In this document: piece after piece, positions 53,496 through 63,201 of the stretch | How positions within the stretch are numbered: the stretch's first letter is position 1 | How the letters are laid out: every line of letters begins with the position of its first letter | From: Methylophilaceae bacterium | GTDB taxonomy: Bacteria; Pseudomonadota; Gammaproteobacteria; Burkholderiales; Methylophilaceae | Assembly (NCBI GenBank): GCA_018398995.1 | Contig: CP073759.1 | Coordinates: forward strand, 124,001-188,000 | Reading direction: 5' to 3' | Length of the DNA: 64,000 nucleotides | Notes under the pieces: model-generated | The model's database searches: none | Told to the model about the DNA's origin: nothing | The model's input: the letters and a program-made list of their open reading frames with translations, nothing else | Made by a program: the position numbers and the translations under genes

Positions 53496-53726
53496 CATGC
53501 GCGTAGTGACCATCTCAATCATCGGCTTTGTCTCAAGTGCAGCCGTCAATACATCTCATTTGCGTACACCTCAAATCGACTGACTCATTCAGCTGGTATT
53601 AACACTTGCGCCAGAAACAAAGCAGTAACAAACGGCCTATTGATTCAGGAACAGGCGTGATCAATGAAGTATTAACATGTTTTCATCACTGCATAATGAT
53701 TCACGCCTAAGGCGCATATCAACAGG

Positions 53727-54212
53727 TTAATATCTCACTTCAATTATTTCAAACTCACCCTCACCTTTTGGTGTTTGCACCCGCACAATATCGCCTATAT
53801 TTTTACCGTGCAGCGCTTTAGCCAAAGGCGAGACCCACGAAATATAACCCTTCTTCGGGTCTATCTCATCTTTGCCCACAATACGATACCTATGCTCGCT
53901 ATCATCCGCTAAGTTAAAAACGGTCACCCAAGCGCCAAAAAAAACCTTTTCAAGGTGTTGCTGTTCTTTACTGTCTACAATCACAGCAAAATCCATGCGC
54001 TTCATTAAATGACGGCAACGGCTGTCAATTTGACGTAAACGACGCTTACCATAAATATAATCGCCATTTTCACTGCGATCGCCATTACTTGCTGCCCAAG
54101 CTACCGTGCGCACAACTTCAGGTCGCTCCACTTTATAAAGCTGATGAAATTCGGCTTGCAACGCTGAAAATCCTTCTGGCGTAATGTAGTTTTTTTCGTC
54201 AGTTTGCGCCAT
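53727..54212 (-). CDS. greB: Transcription elongation factor GreB
   Basis: GreB stimulates RNA cleavage by backtracked RNA polymerase. The N-terminal coiled coil begins NYITPEGFSALQAEFHQLYKVERPEVV (residues about 8-34) with the acidic tip in AASNGDRSENGDYIYGKRRLRQID; the C-terminal FKBP-like domain has WVSPLAKALHGKNIGDIVRVQTPKGEGEFEI (about 126-156). The basic GKRRLRQIDSRCRHL distinguishes GreB from GreA. Length is 161. Its start overlaps the end of the upstream small membrane protein gene by 14 bases. Confidence 0.95.
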   Translation of the reverse strand: MAQTDEKNYITPEGFSALQAEFHQLYKVERPEVVRTVAWAASNGDRSENGDYIYGKRRLRQIDSRCRHLMKRMDFAVIVDSKEQQHLEKVFFGAWVTVFNLADDSEHRYRIVGKDEIDPKKGYISWVSPLAKALHGKNIGDIVRVQTPKGEGEFEIIEVRY

Positions 54213-54594
54213 AGTCTTCTTGATTTTCTAACACTTCCACCGCGTAAACAAAATACTCTGTATCACCAAAACAGCTACTCGGAATCCATTTATGTTGCTT
54301 ATAAAATAACCGTACACGCTGCCTATTACTTTCATTAATTTTGGTATATACCGCCGCATTTTTTGCGGTAAAAAAGAACTTCTCTGCTTGTGTGCCAGGC
54401 ACCGTCATCAACACCTGCTCACCTTCATACGTTTTACAAATAAATCCCTTTTGCGAGATTTTCTGCACAAAACCAACCCGTTCACCAGATGAATAAACCC
54501 AATGCAAAGTAAAAAAAGTGTAAATAATAAACAGCATGAGTGGGATAAGAATAATGCCTAACCATTTAAAGCATTTTTTAATACTTGCCAGCAT
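54199..54594 (-). CDS. Small single-pass membrane protein, unknown
   Basis: A 131-residue protein with one N-terminal membrane helix (about 10-31, LGIILIPLMLFIIYTFFTLHW), then a probably periplasmic beta-rich domain (SGERVGFVQKISQKGFICKTYEGE; IPSSCFGDTEYFVYAVEVL). The two cysteines (one in GFICKT, one in SSCFG) might pair. I do not recognise a function. It precedes greB with a 14-base overlap and is probably cotranscribed. Similar proteins beside gre genes may carry misleading dehydrogenase names in databases; nothing here supports that. Confidence 0.7.
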   Translation of the reverse strand: MLASIKKCFKWLGIILIPLMLFIIYTFFTLHWVYSSGERVGFVQKISQKGFICKTYEGEQVLMTVPGTQAEKFFFTAKNAAVYTKINESNRQRVRLFYKQHKWIPSSCFGDTEYFVYAVEVLENQEDYGAN

Positions 54595-54711
54595 AACAGA
54601 TTCCCCAAACCAATTATTTTGAGAGTCTATTATCGTACATAACGCTCAGTGGTGTGCACGTTTTATAAGGAAAAGCATAGAGATTATTGCAGTGTCGTTT
54701 AGAATAATGCC

Positions 54712-57474
54712 ATGTCATCAAGCGCTTCTCATTTTATTCTTTGCGTCACTTCCCGACTTGCGCGTAGCTTGCAAGCTGCTCAACAACGGGCGCAAATGGC
54801 AAGTGGTGAAACACAGTGGTTAGCGCCACAGATTACTACGCTTGCTGATTGGCTCAATCGTGTGATTGAAACAGCGATTTTACTGAATGAAATCGATGCC
54901 GACTCTGTACCAACCAGTGGACTGAACGCGACACAAGAAGGTGTATTGTGGGAGCAAAGTATACAGCAATCGCTAAAAACCAACGCAGCTGCTAGTTTGT
55001 TTGACACCTCGGGATTAGCAAGTGCGGCAATGGAAGCGAATCGTTTGTTAACAGAATGGCGTTTAACCATAGACTTAGCCAATCTAACTGAAGAAACACA
55101 GCAATTGATGCAATGGCGTGACGACTTTCAGCGGCGTTGTAAAGCCAATAACGTATTAGAAGCAGTACGCTATCAGGATTGGCAAATCACGTGTCTAGAA
55201 AAAGATGCTGGCCAATTACCAACCCATATTCAACTCGCAGGCTTTGATCGTATACACCCGCATACACGCCGATTAATAGCGGCATTAGAAAAGCGCGGTG
55301 TAACCGTCAGCACTTATCCGCTCACCCTCGCTGAGCCACAAGCATTAACGCATGTTATGCTCAATGATCAAGACGCAGAGTGTCGTGCCGCTGTGGCTTG
55401 GGCACACGCTCATCTCACGCAACATCCAACAGCTAAATTGGCGATTGTTGTGCCTGAGCTAGAGGCCTTGCGCCCTGCACTATCCAATTTATTAGATGAT
55501 GTATTCCATCCGTCTACCGCTGCCCCTGCACAAGCCGAAATCATGCGTTGCTATGATTTCACATTAGGTGTACCTCTATCTCGTGTACCAATCATCTCTA
55601 CCGCTTTGGATTTACTGCACTTTGCTTGGCATAAGCAAGCGTTGCTACAAACTGATATCTCACCACTCATCAACAGTGTGTATTGGTCTAACCACATTGA
55701 AGAAGCTGATGCTCGCGCCAAGCTAGATGCTCGCATGCGACAAGAAATGCCATTAAGCCTGAGCAATGATGGTTTTATCCGCTATTTGCAACATGCATGT
55801 GACGGCGAGCATGCTTTAATATTGCCTAAACTGTTAGCAGACAGCAAAGCGCTGCTCGGCGTTGCTCAAGAGAACAATCGCTTTGCTAGCATAGATGAAT
55901 GGGCAACCATATTCAAAACCGCACTTTACTTAAGCCATTGGCAAGGGGCGCGCAGCCTATCAAGCCATGAATTCCAAGCAGTTAAAGCGTTTCACAAGGT
56001 TTTACAGCAATTAGGCAGCTTAGCGCCATTCGCTGGCAAAGTGAGTGCCAGCGAGGCAATTAAACGCTTAAGACAATTATGCAAAGCACAGATATTTCAA
56101 CCAGAACGTAAATCACAAGCCAGCATACAAGTCATGGGTATGTTAGAAGCAGTCGCTGAACCATTAGATGCAATTTGGGTGATGGGCATGAATGATCATA
56201 TTTGGCCGCCCATGGCGCGGCATAATGCTTTGCTACCAGCGCATATTCAACGAGCAGCAAAAACGCCCAATGCCAGTAGCGATGTGCAAGCGGCATTTGC
56301 CCTAGCAATTCATCAACGCCTGATAAAAAGTGCGGCACAAGTGACTTTTTCAAGTGCAAAAAAAGAGGGTGAACGTGAATTGCGCGTGAGTCCATTAATG
56401 CACGGCATTCCTCAATTAAGCGAAGCGCCAACGTTAACTCATACGTTAGCTGAATCGTTAGCGCAACAATCGACACGTGATTGGCAATGGCTAGATGACC
56501 ATCAAGCACCTCCAATACATGCTGGTGAGCACGTTGGAGGGGGCACGGGTTTGCTAAAAGCACAAGCAATTTGCCCTGCTTGGGCATTTTATCAATATCG
56601 CCTTAATGCTAGAAAGCTAGGTGAACCTGCGAATGGGCTAGATGCAATGGAGCGCGGCAATTTAGTGCATGCGGTATTGGCCAAGTTTTGGAATGGTCGT
56701 AGCCAAGCTGAGTGGCAAGATACGATTCCAGAGCAATTAAAAGCAACATTGTTAGTGATTGCACAGCAGGTATTAACGACATTTAACACAGAACGCAATC
56801 AACTATTTTCTGAAGCCTTTTTAAATTTAGAAGCGGCGCGTTTAAGTAAGCTGGTTTTTGCATGGTTAATTGAAGTTGAAATGTTACGCCCACAAGGCTT
56901 TACGGTGCTTGCTTGCGAACAGGAACACAACATTGAAATTGAAGGCATCCGCATTAGACTCATTATTGACCGCATTGACCAATTAGATGATGGTCGCTTA
57001 GTTGTGATTGACTATAAAACTGGGAGCCAGCTCGATTATAAAAACTGGGCGCAATCACGTATCACCGAGCCACAATTACCAATTTATGCCGCTTTTATTT
57101 TGCAAGATTCACAAAGTGATATTGGCGCAGTCTGTTATGCCAAAGTGCGTAACGCAGACAACGCTTTTGCAGGTATTGCGGCGACAAACGATTTGATACA
57201 AGGCGCAACTATTTTTAATGACACGCGTGGCAGAAAAATATTTGATGAAGCTGATTTTCCCAATTGGCAAAGCATTATTCAACACTGGCAGAATCGCATC
57301 ACCAGCACAGCAGTTAGCTTAAAAAATGGCGATGCCGCGGTCACTTTTGATAGTGAAAAGCAACTGGCCTTTTGTGATATAAAAGCACTCCTGCGTTTAC
57401 CTGAACGTCAATTGCAGTTTGAACATCAACAGCAGGCGTCTAGCAGCGCCACTTTTAAAGACAAGTCGAAATGA
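54712..57474 (+). CDS. AddB-like PD-(D/E)XK nuclease (DNA repair, TIGR03623-type)
   Basis: A 920-residue protein with an N-terminal inactive-helicase-like body and a C-terminal RecB-type nuclease. Nuclease motifs: IRLIIDRIDQLDDGR, then VVIDYKTGSQ (near residue 766) and QLPIYAAF. It has the domain plan of AddB, the partner of an AddA-like helicase encoded next. AddB proteins use four Cys for an Fe-S clamp; here only ICPAWAF (near 621) and FCDIKALL (near 888) keep one each, so the cluster is probably absent. It overlaps the next start by four bases (ATGA). The pair presumably processes double-strand breaks. Confidence 0.85.
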   Translation: MSSSASHFILCVTSRLARSLQAAQQRAQMASGETQWLAPQITTLADWLNRVIETAILLNEIDADSVPTSGLNATQEGVLWEQSIQQSLKTNAAASLFDTSGLASAAMEANRLLTEWRLTIDLANLTEETQQLMQWRDDFQRRCKANNVLEAVRYQDWQITCLEKDAGQLPTHIQLAGFDRIHPHTRRLIAALEKRGVTVSTYPLTLAEPQALTHVMLNDQDAECRAAVAWAHAHLTQHPTAKLAIVVPELEALRPALSNLLDDVFHPSTAAPAQAEIMRCYDFTLGVPLSRVPIISTALDLLHFAWHKQALLQTDISPLINSVYWSNHIEEADARAKLDARMRQEMPLSLSNDGFIRYLQHACDGEHALILPKLLADSKALLGVAQENNRFASIDEWATIFKTALYLSHWQGARSLSSHEFQAVKAFHKVLQQLGSLAPFAGKVSASEAIKRLRQLCKAQIFQPERKSQASIQVMGMLEAVAEPLDAIWVMGMNDHIWPPMARHNALLPAHIQRAAKTPNASSDVQAAFALAIHQRLIKSAAQVTFSSAKKEGERELRVSPLMHGIPQLSEAPTLTHTLAESLAQQSTRDWQWLDDHQAPPIHAGEHVGGGTGLLKAQAICPAWAFYQYRLNARKLGEPANGLDAMERGNLVHAVLAKFWNGRSQAEWQDTIPEQLKATLLVIAQQVLTTFNTERNQLFSEAFLNLEAARLSKLVFAWLIEVEMLRPQGFTVLACEQEHNIEIEGIRIRLIIDRIDQLDDGRLVVIDYKTGSQLDYKNWAQSRITEPQLPIYAAFILQDSQSDIGAVCYAKVRNADNAFAGIAATNDLIQGATIFNDTRGRKIFDEADFPNWQSIIQHWQNRITSTAVSLKNGDAAVTFDSEKQLAFCDIKALLRLPERQLQFEHQQQASSSATFKDKSK

Positions 57475-60400
57475 GCAAAGCAACTATTTTGCCAGAAGCG
57501 TTGTTAAATGAGGATAGCGTAAGCCGAGAGCAAGCGTTGGCACATGATTCATTTATCGTTGAAGCGCCAGCAGGCGCGGGTAAAACTGAGTTACTGACGC
57601 AACGCTTTTTAAAGCTATTGACCACGATAGAGGCGCCAGAAGAGGTCGTTGCTATTACTTTTACCAATAAAGCTGCCTCTGAGATGAAATCGCGGATTAT
57701 GGATAGCTTGGCAATGGCAGCATCTGATGAATTACCCGCTCAACCACATAAACAAAAGACTTTTCACTTAGGTAAAGCCGTACTCGATCGCTCGGCTGAG
57801 CTACAGTGGAATTTAGTGAACACGCCTTCAAGATTACGTATTTACACAATCGATTCGCTGAGCGCCAATCTTGCAAGACAAATGCCATTATTAAGCCGCT
57901 TCGGAACTCAACCTGGTGTGCGCGATGATGCAAGAACCTATTATGAAGAAGCCGCCATTAACGTCATTGAGCACCTCGCGCATGAAGACTATGGCGCTAT
58001 TATCCATCGCGCGCTGGACTATTTTGATAACGACACATACAAATTAACCCAACTGTTGTCTGACATGTTAGCCAAGCGCGATCAATGGTTACCTTATACA
58101 CAAAGCCAACATACTGCGGAAGATGCCGAAGCAGCATTATCCAACATGATCAGTGAAGATATTCAAGCGGCAGCTGTCATGATGACACCACAGCATCAAC
58201 AAGCGTTGATGCCTATTGCACGATTCGCCGCAAGCAATCTGGAGTCGACACATCCGATTAGCCAATTATTGGATTGGGATACCTGCATACCAGCAGACGC
58301 TCAACATTTAGCCCAATGGCAAGCAATAGCACACGTATTACTTACCGCCAGCGGCACATTTCGCAAACGCTTTGATAAAAACATGGGTTTACCGCCAACG
58401 ACTAAAGCAGAACCCTATAAAGAGGCTTTAGACGAAATCATTAAATCGCTGCTTCAAACAAAAGGTGCACAAGCAGCAATCGCGCGTTTACACACCTTGC
58501 CTAACCCTCAGCAAGATGAAAACACGTGGCAAATGATTGCCACGCTAGCGCAGTTGCTCCATATTGCCGTGGGTGAATTATGGTTGGTGTTTCAAAGGTA
58601 TGGAGAAGTCGACTTTGTGGAAATCTCACAACGCGCATTGCTCGCGCTAGAAGACATTGGGGGCAATGCAACTGATTTAGCATTAACACTAGATTACCGT
58701 ATTCAACATTTATTAGTTGATGAATTTCAAGATACCAGCCCTTCCCAAATTCAGTTAATCCAAGCATTAACGCGCGGCTGGCAACCAGATGATGGTCGCA
58801 CCTTGTTTTGTGTAGGCGATCCAATGCAGTCTATCTATCGGTTTCGTAAAGCCAATGTCGGTTTATTTTTACGTGTGGCGCAACAAGGTATTGGCAATAT
58901 TAAGCTGAAGTCTTTGAAATTATGGCGTAATAATCGTTCAACGCCCCCTATCGTTGATTGGATCAATCATGCTTTCAATCCTATTTTTCCTGCTCAAGAC
59001 AGCATTAGCAGAGGCGCTATTCAATACCGTCCGTTTGTCGCAACCAAAGCCAACGAGGCATTAGCTGGTGTTACCGTGCACGCCCTATTGGATGAAAAAC
59101 CAACCATCCCTTCTGTTGACAACACGGATGATGACGAAGAAGCACTGTTAGCAACCGATATTCGTCAGCTAGAAGCAGATATCATGATCGAGATTATCCA
59201 ACAAACGAGAGCACAGCAACCTTCAGCAAAAATTGCCGTCTTGGTTCGCGCGCGTAGGCATTTAGCCGCATTAGTGACTACAATACGGCGCAATCATCCT
59301 ACGCTCAGCTTTCAAGCTGTTGAAATTGAAGAACTCGCCAATCGTCAAATCGTGCAAGACCTACTCTCCCTTATTTATGCACTGCATCAACGAGCAGACC
59401 GGGTGCATTGGCTAGCAATTTTAAGAGCGCCTTGGTGTGGTTTGACCCTTGCTGATCTGCATGCCCTCGTTGGCAATGATAAAAACAGCACTATATTAGA
59501 ACTGATACAGAATGAAACCTGTGTTAACAAACTCAGTGCAGATGGTCAGCAGCGTTTATTGCATGTTCGAGATGTGCTATTACAAGCGCTACAACATCAA
59601 GGTCGCCTGTCTATTAGTCGCTGGCTACATGGCGTATGGCTCATGTTAGGTGGTGCAGATTGTTTATGGGATGCGGGTGATGTGCGCGATGTGCAAGCCT
59701 TTTTTGCGCGTATTCAAACATTAGAAAATACGGGGCAATTTTCACCACAGCAACTCGCCATCGAAGTAGAAAAACTCTATGCTGCGCCTGATGCTAAAGC
59801 CGATGACAGCTTGCAATTGATGACCATTCATAAATCCAAAGGCTTGGAATTCGACACGGTGATTTTGCCGAGTCTTGATCGTAAAACTGGCGGCAATGAA
59901 CAACCATTGCTACTATGGGAAGAAGTGTCATCCGAGCGACCACATGATGATAATCAACCTGTTGATTTGGTGGTGGCGCCTTATATCCCCAAAGGTAATC
60001 TATCGCAAACAACAAATCATGCTACGCCCTATGACTATTTAAAAATGTTAGAAAAAGAACGCGCGGCGCATGAAAATACACGGGTGCTATATGTAGCCGC
60101 AACCAGAGCTAAGCACAGTTTACATTTAATCGGTGCCGCTAAAGTTGATGCTAAAGGGCAAATCACTGCGCCAAAAAATACTTTTTTGGCTACCTTGTGG
60201 CCAATTGTGCACAGTCAATTTAATGAAGCGCAAGCGATTAAGCCTACTGCCAATATAAGTAACTACGCAATCAAGCATGCTGGCACCATCACATTAGAAC
60301 ATTTCAAGCCGCAATTGATACGCTTGCAAACGCCAACCATAGCCAAACTATTCACACAAACCAGCACGTCAATCAATCCAAATAATCTTATTTTAGAAGA

Positions 60401-60920
60401 TGATAACAACACGTTAGATGCAAATGTTGGCATTTTAACGCATTTATATTTACAGCTAATTGCTGACAATGGTGTAGAAAACTGGTCAGCGCCAACAATT
60501 GCTGGCTTAGCTGGCGCAATGCGTCGTTGGTTCAAACAAAAGGCCTATGATGCGATCACAATTGAACAAGCCGTAACGCGTGTGCAGCACCTATTAACAA
60601 CAACACTTGCTAGCGAGCAAGGGCAATGGATATTACGCGACAGAGCAAGCGCGGCTAGCGAATTAGCCATTGAATCTAGTGACGACCAAGTTACTGCCAA
60701 AAAAATTATTGATCGTACGTTTATCGAAGAAGGTGTGCGCTGGGTGATTGATTACAAATCAGTGGAGCTGGCTAAAGATAGCACAGCATCGACACTTAAA
60801 GCCATTGCCGTACAGTACCAAGCACAACTGGATGCATATGCCACGTTGTTTGAATCACAAGGATTACCCATTCAAAAAGCGATTTTCTTTGTTAGTCTAG
60901 GCCAGTTAGTCCTATTATAA
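57471..60920 (+). CDS. AddA-like UvrD-family helicase-nuclease
   Basis: A 1149-residue superfamily-1 helicase. Walker A is EAPAGAGKTELLTQRFLKLL near residue 30, Ia is TFTNKAASEM, the DExx box is LLVDEFQDTSPSQIQLI (near 417), motif III region VGDPMQSIYRFRKANV, motif V MTIHKSKGLEFDTVILPS and motif VI VAATRAKHSLHL. The C-terminus keeps a nuclease motif VIDYKSVELA followed by QYQAQLDAYATLF (near 1093). Together with the overlapping upstream gene this forms a two-subunit AddAB-like repair enzyme, probably serving the RecBCD role. Chi specificity cannot be told. Confidence 0.9.
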   Translation: MSKATILPEALLNEDSVSREQALAHDSFIVEAPAGAGKTELLTQRFLKLLTTIEAPEEVVAITFTNKAASEMKSRIMDSLAMAASDELPAQPHKQKTFHLGKAVLDRSAELQWNLVNTPSRLRIYTIDSLSANLARQMPLLSRFGTQPGVRDDARTYYEEAAINVIEHLAHEDYGAIIHRALDYFDNDTYKLTQLLSDMLAKRDQWLPYTQSQHTAEDAEAALSNMISEDIQAAAVMMTPQHQQALMPIARFAASNLESTHPISQLLDWDTCIPADAQHLAQWQAIAHVLLTASGTFRKRFDKNMGLPPTTKAEPYKEALDEIIKSLLQTKGAQAAIARLHTLPNPQQDENTWQMIATLAQLLHIAVGELWLVFQRYGEVDFVEISQRALLALEDIGGNATDLALTLDYRIQHLLVDEFQDTSPSQIQLIQALTRGWQPDDGRTLFCVGDPMQSIYRFRKANVGLFLRVAQQGIGNIKLKSLKLWRNNRSTPPIVDWINHAFNPIFPAQDSISRGAIQYRPFVATKANEALAGVTVHALLDEKPTIPSVDNTDDDEEALLATDIRQLEADIMIEIIQQTRAQQPSAKIAVLVRARRHLAALVTTIRRNHPTLSFQAVEIEELANRQIVQDLLSLIYALHQRADRVHWLAILRAPWCGLTLADLHALVGNDKNSTILELIQNETCVNKLSADGQQRLLHVRDVLLQALQHQGRLSISRWLHGVWLMLGGADCLWDAGDVRDVQAFFARIQTLENTGQFSPQQLAIEVEKLYAAPDAKADDSLQLMTIHKSKGLEFDTVILPSLDRKTGGNEQPLLLWEEVSSERPHDDNQPVDLVVAPYIPKGNLSQTTNHATPYDYLKMLEKERAAHENTRVLYVAATRAKHSLHLIGAAKVDAKGQITAPKNTFLATLWPIVHSQFNEAQAIKPTANISNYAIKHAGTITLEHFKPQLIRLQTPTIAKLFTQTSTSINPNNLILEDDNNTLDANVGILTHLYLQLIADNGVENWSAPTIAGLAGAMRRWFKQKAYDAITIEQAVTRVQHLLTTTLASEQGQWILRDRASAASELAIESSDDQVTAKKIIDRTFIEEGVRWVIDYKSVELAKDSTASTLKAIAVQYQAQLDAYATLFESQGLPIQKAIFFVSLGQLVLL

Positions 60921-60932
60921 AACGCTAGTTAG

Positions 60933-62015
60933 TTACCTATCGTTGTCAGCAATATGCAAGGTTTGTGTTGGAAAAGCAATTTCAGCACCATGCTTGGCAA
61001 TAATATCGGCAATCTTCAGCAAAACATCTTGTTTAACAGCATGAAACTCATCCCAAATCACTGTGCGTGTAAACGTATAAATAAAGAAGTCTATTGAGGA
61101 AGCATTAAACGTATTGAAATTAACAATCAAGGTTTTCGTCGTATCGATAGCCTCATGCGTCATCAACATTGCTTTTACATCGGCAACAATTGCTGCCATT
61201 ACGCCAATATCAGCGTAGCGTATGCCAATCGTTTCTTTAATGCGCCTATTACTCATACGTGATGGGTTTTCTACCGCAATATTAGTAAAAATAGCGTTGG
61301 GGACATAAAGCGGGTTTCTATTAAAGCGCCGGATTTGGGTATAACGCCAGCTTATTTTTTCTACCGTACCTTCAATATCTTTATCGGGTGAACGTATCCA
61401 ATCGCCAACAACAAAAGGTCGATCGGTATAAATCGTTAAGCCTCCAAAAAAGTTAGCCAAAATATCTTTCGCTGCAAAACCAATTGCAATGCCGCCAATA
61501 CCGCCCGCTGCTAACAAACCAGAAACACTAAAGCCAAAGGTATGCATCAAGGTTAAAATCAAACCGACTAACACAATAAGGCGACCAAGCTTAGATAAAG
61601 CATCAACTGTGGTGTAATCGACCTGTTCGCCACTATCGCGCTGCTGCTCCAAGCAACGCGAACACGACTCTTGAATTAACCGCCAGAAAAACCAAGCAAA
61701 ACAAATGGCCATCATCGCATCACGCAATATTGGAACAAATAAGAATAAATCATGATGTGTTTGCTTACCGGCAATGTTGAGAACAATCGCAATTCCCAAC
61801 ACCCAAATCGCAACCAACACTGGCTTAGAGGCTGAAACGACTAGGGCATCATCCCAATAACTGTTTGTTGTTTTAGCTGCCCGTATCAGCTGTTTAAAGA
61901 CATAAACGGCGACAAAATCAATGACGATTGTTGCAATAGATACCGCTACTATGGTCAATATCCATTGCTCATACAAACCAAATATCTCCATACTGTTTAT
62001 TATTTCGTCCAACAC
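60933..62015 (-). CDS. MscS-family mechanosensitive channel
   Basis: A 360-residue protein with four or five membrane segments; the pore helix and following beta domain read LAAGGIGGIAIGFAAKDILANFFGGLTIYTDRPFVVGDWI (about residues 163-202), the classic MscS core. The C-terminal alpha/beta domain ends with AEIAFPTQTLHI. It extends the basic MscS by two extra N-terminal helices, as in the YbdG/YjeP-like small channels. It relieves turgor on hypo-osmotic shock. Tail to tail with the AddA-like gene. Confidence 0.92.
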   Translation of the reverse strand: MLDEIINSMEIFGLYEQWILTIVAVSIATIVIDFVAVYVFKQLIRAAKTTNSYWDDALVVSASKPVLVAIWVLGIAIVLNIAGKQTHHDLFLFVPILRDAMMAICFAWFFWRLIQESCSRCLEQQRDSGEQVDYTTVDALSKLGRLIVLVGLILTLMHTFGFSVSGLLAAGGIGGIAIGFAAKDILANFFGGLTIYTDRPFVVGDWIRSPDKDIEGTVEKISWRYTQIRRFNRNPLYVPNAIFTNIAVENPSRMSNRRIKETIGIRYADIGVMAAIVADVKAMLMTHEAIDTTKTLIVNFNTFNASSIDFFIYTFTRTVIWDEFHAVKQDVLLKIADIIAKHGAEIAFPTQTLHIADNDR

Positions 62016-62136
62016 AATACTCCCTACAAAATTTGACGCATCTTAAAAACATCTAAGCCATGACTACTTACTCACACTAGCATCTGGTGTAGAATCTTGC
62101 AATCACGCATCATCACCCATAAATACCTACATTTAA

Positions 62137-62718
62137 ATGAAACTATTTTCCAATTTATATAACCGCGTCATGTTGTGGTCTAAACAAGCCAATGCACCTT
62201 GGTATTTAGGGCTACTCAGTTTTGCTGAATCATCTTTTTTCCCTATTCCACCCGATGTTATGCTAGCACCCATGTGTTTAGCCAATCCATCAAAAGCCTG
62301 GCATCTTGCATTATTAACCACCATTACTTCATTATTGGGCGGCTTACTTGGCTATTTAATCGGCGCAAGCGCATTTGACTTCATTTCACCTTACCTACAA
62401 GCTAATGAACATTATTGGCAAGCCTTTCAACAAGCAGAAGCTTGGTTTAAAGAATGGGGCGTGTGGGCTATTTTTATTGCTGGCTTTTCTCCCATACCTT
62501 ATAAAGTATTCACCATTGCCGCAGGTGCATTAAGCATGCCTTTGCTGCCATTTATTATCGCTTCTTTTATTGGTCGTGGCGCTCGATTTTTTATGGTCGC
62601 TGGTTTAATGAAATGGGGCGGTCCAAGCATGGAAAAAAGTTTGAAACAACATATTGACCGTATCGGCTGGGCAACAGTAGCCATGATTGTCGCCATCATT
62701 GTCATGATCAAGCTTTAA
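62137..62718 (+). CDS. VTT/DedA-superfamily membrane protein (YqaA-like)
   Basis: A 193-residue membrane protein with the VTT fold: LLSFAESSFFPIPPDVMLAPMCLANPSKAW (about 27-56), LGGLLGYLIGASAFD, and AIFIAGFSPIPYKVFTIAAGALSMPLLPFI. The last of these is the G-(F/Y)-x-P-(I/V)-P re-entrant signature. YqaA-type members lack the longer DedA N-terminus. Some VTT proteins flip phospholipid or undecaprenyl phosphate; whether this one does is unknown. Divergent from the MscS gene. Confidence 0.9.
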   Translation: MKLFSNLYNRVMLWSKQANAPWYLGLLSFAESSFFPIPPDVMLAPMCLANPSKAWHLALLTTITSLLGGLLGYLIGASAFDFISPYLQANEHYWQAFQQAEAWFKEWGVWAIFIAGFSPIPYKVFTIAAGALSMPLLPFIIASFIGRGARFFMVAGLMKWGGPSMEKSLKQHIDRIGWATVAMIVAIIVMIKL

Positions 62719-62751
62719 ACACTCGCTTCAGTCCATTATTGAAAGCAAGCA

Positions 62752-63108
62752 TTACCCGTGCAAATGAAAAACCTTATTCATTATTTTCCATTCACCTGCA
62801 ACTTTTAACAGTGTAAAAAAATCAGTAAAGCGATGACCAGTCCAGTTATCTGATTCTAATCTCACTGTTGCAATTGTTCCTTCAACATCAATATTCGCAA
62901 TCTTTGTGACGATACCTGCTGCAGGGCCATTTTCATCATTCCAATCAAAAAGCTTTTGAATAGGACCAGCAAATAAATCAGGTCCAATATAGCCAAAAAT
63001 GGTTGCATCCTCATGAAATGCTGGCTTCATGTCATCACCTTTACCAGACTTTGCACCTTTAATATAGTGTCCAATCGTCAATTCAATCAGTCGAATATCT
63101 TCATTCAT
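62752..63108 (-). CDS. NTF2/SnoaL-like small protein
   Basis: A 118-residue single-domain protein of the NTF2-like (lumazine-binding-like) fold. RLIELTIGHYIKGAKSGKGDDMKPAFHEDATIFGY (about residues 5-40), FAGPIQKLFDWNDENG, and DFFTLLKVAGEWKIMNKVFHLH are typical of the cluster that includes ketosteroid-isomerase-like enzymes. No catalytic assignment is possible. An AGGAG precedes ATG 63108. It lies alone between the VTT gene (convergent) and mfd (same strand, upstream). Confidence 0.82.
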   Translation of the reverse strand: MNEDIRLIELTIGHYIKGAKSGKGDDMKPAFHEDATIFGYIGPDLFAGPIQKLFDWNDENGPAAGIVTKIANIDVEGTIATVRLESDNWTGHRFTDFFTLLKVAGEWKIMNKVFHLHG

Positions 63109-63201
63109 GATGCATTACTCCTTGGGTTGGTTTAAAAATCGATCTCTTAAAAGTCTAGCATTAAGCGCTGGCTAGCGATAGCAAGAGAAGCAAACAGTCT
63201 A

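Noticed and set aside
53496-53726. A 28-codon frame starting ATGCGCGTAGTG in the gap before greB
   Set aside because: No ribosome site, no recognisable family and ordinary intergenic composition. I see nothing else in this gap.
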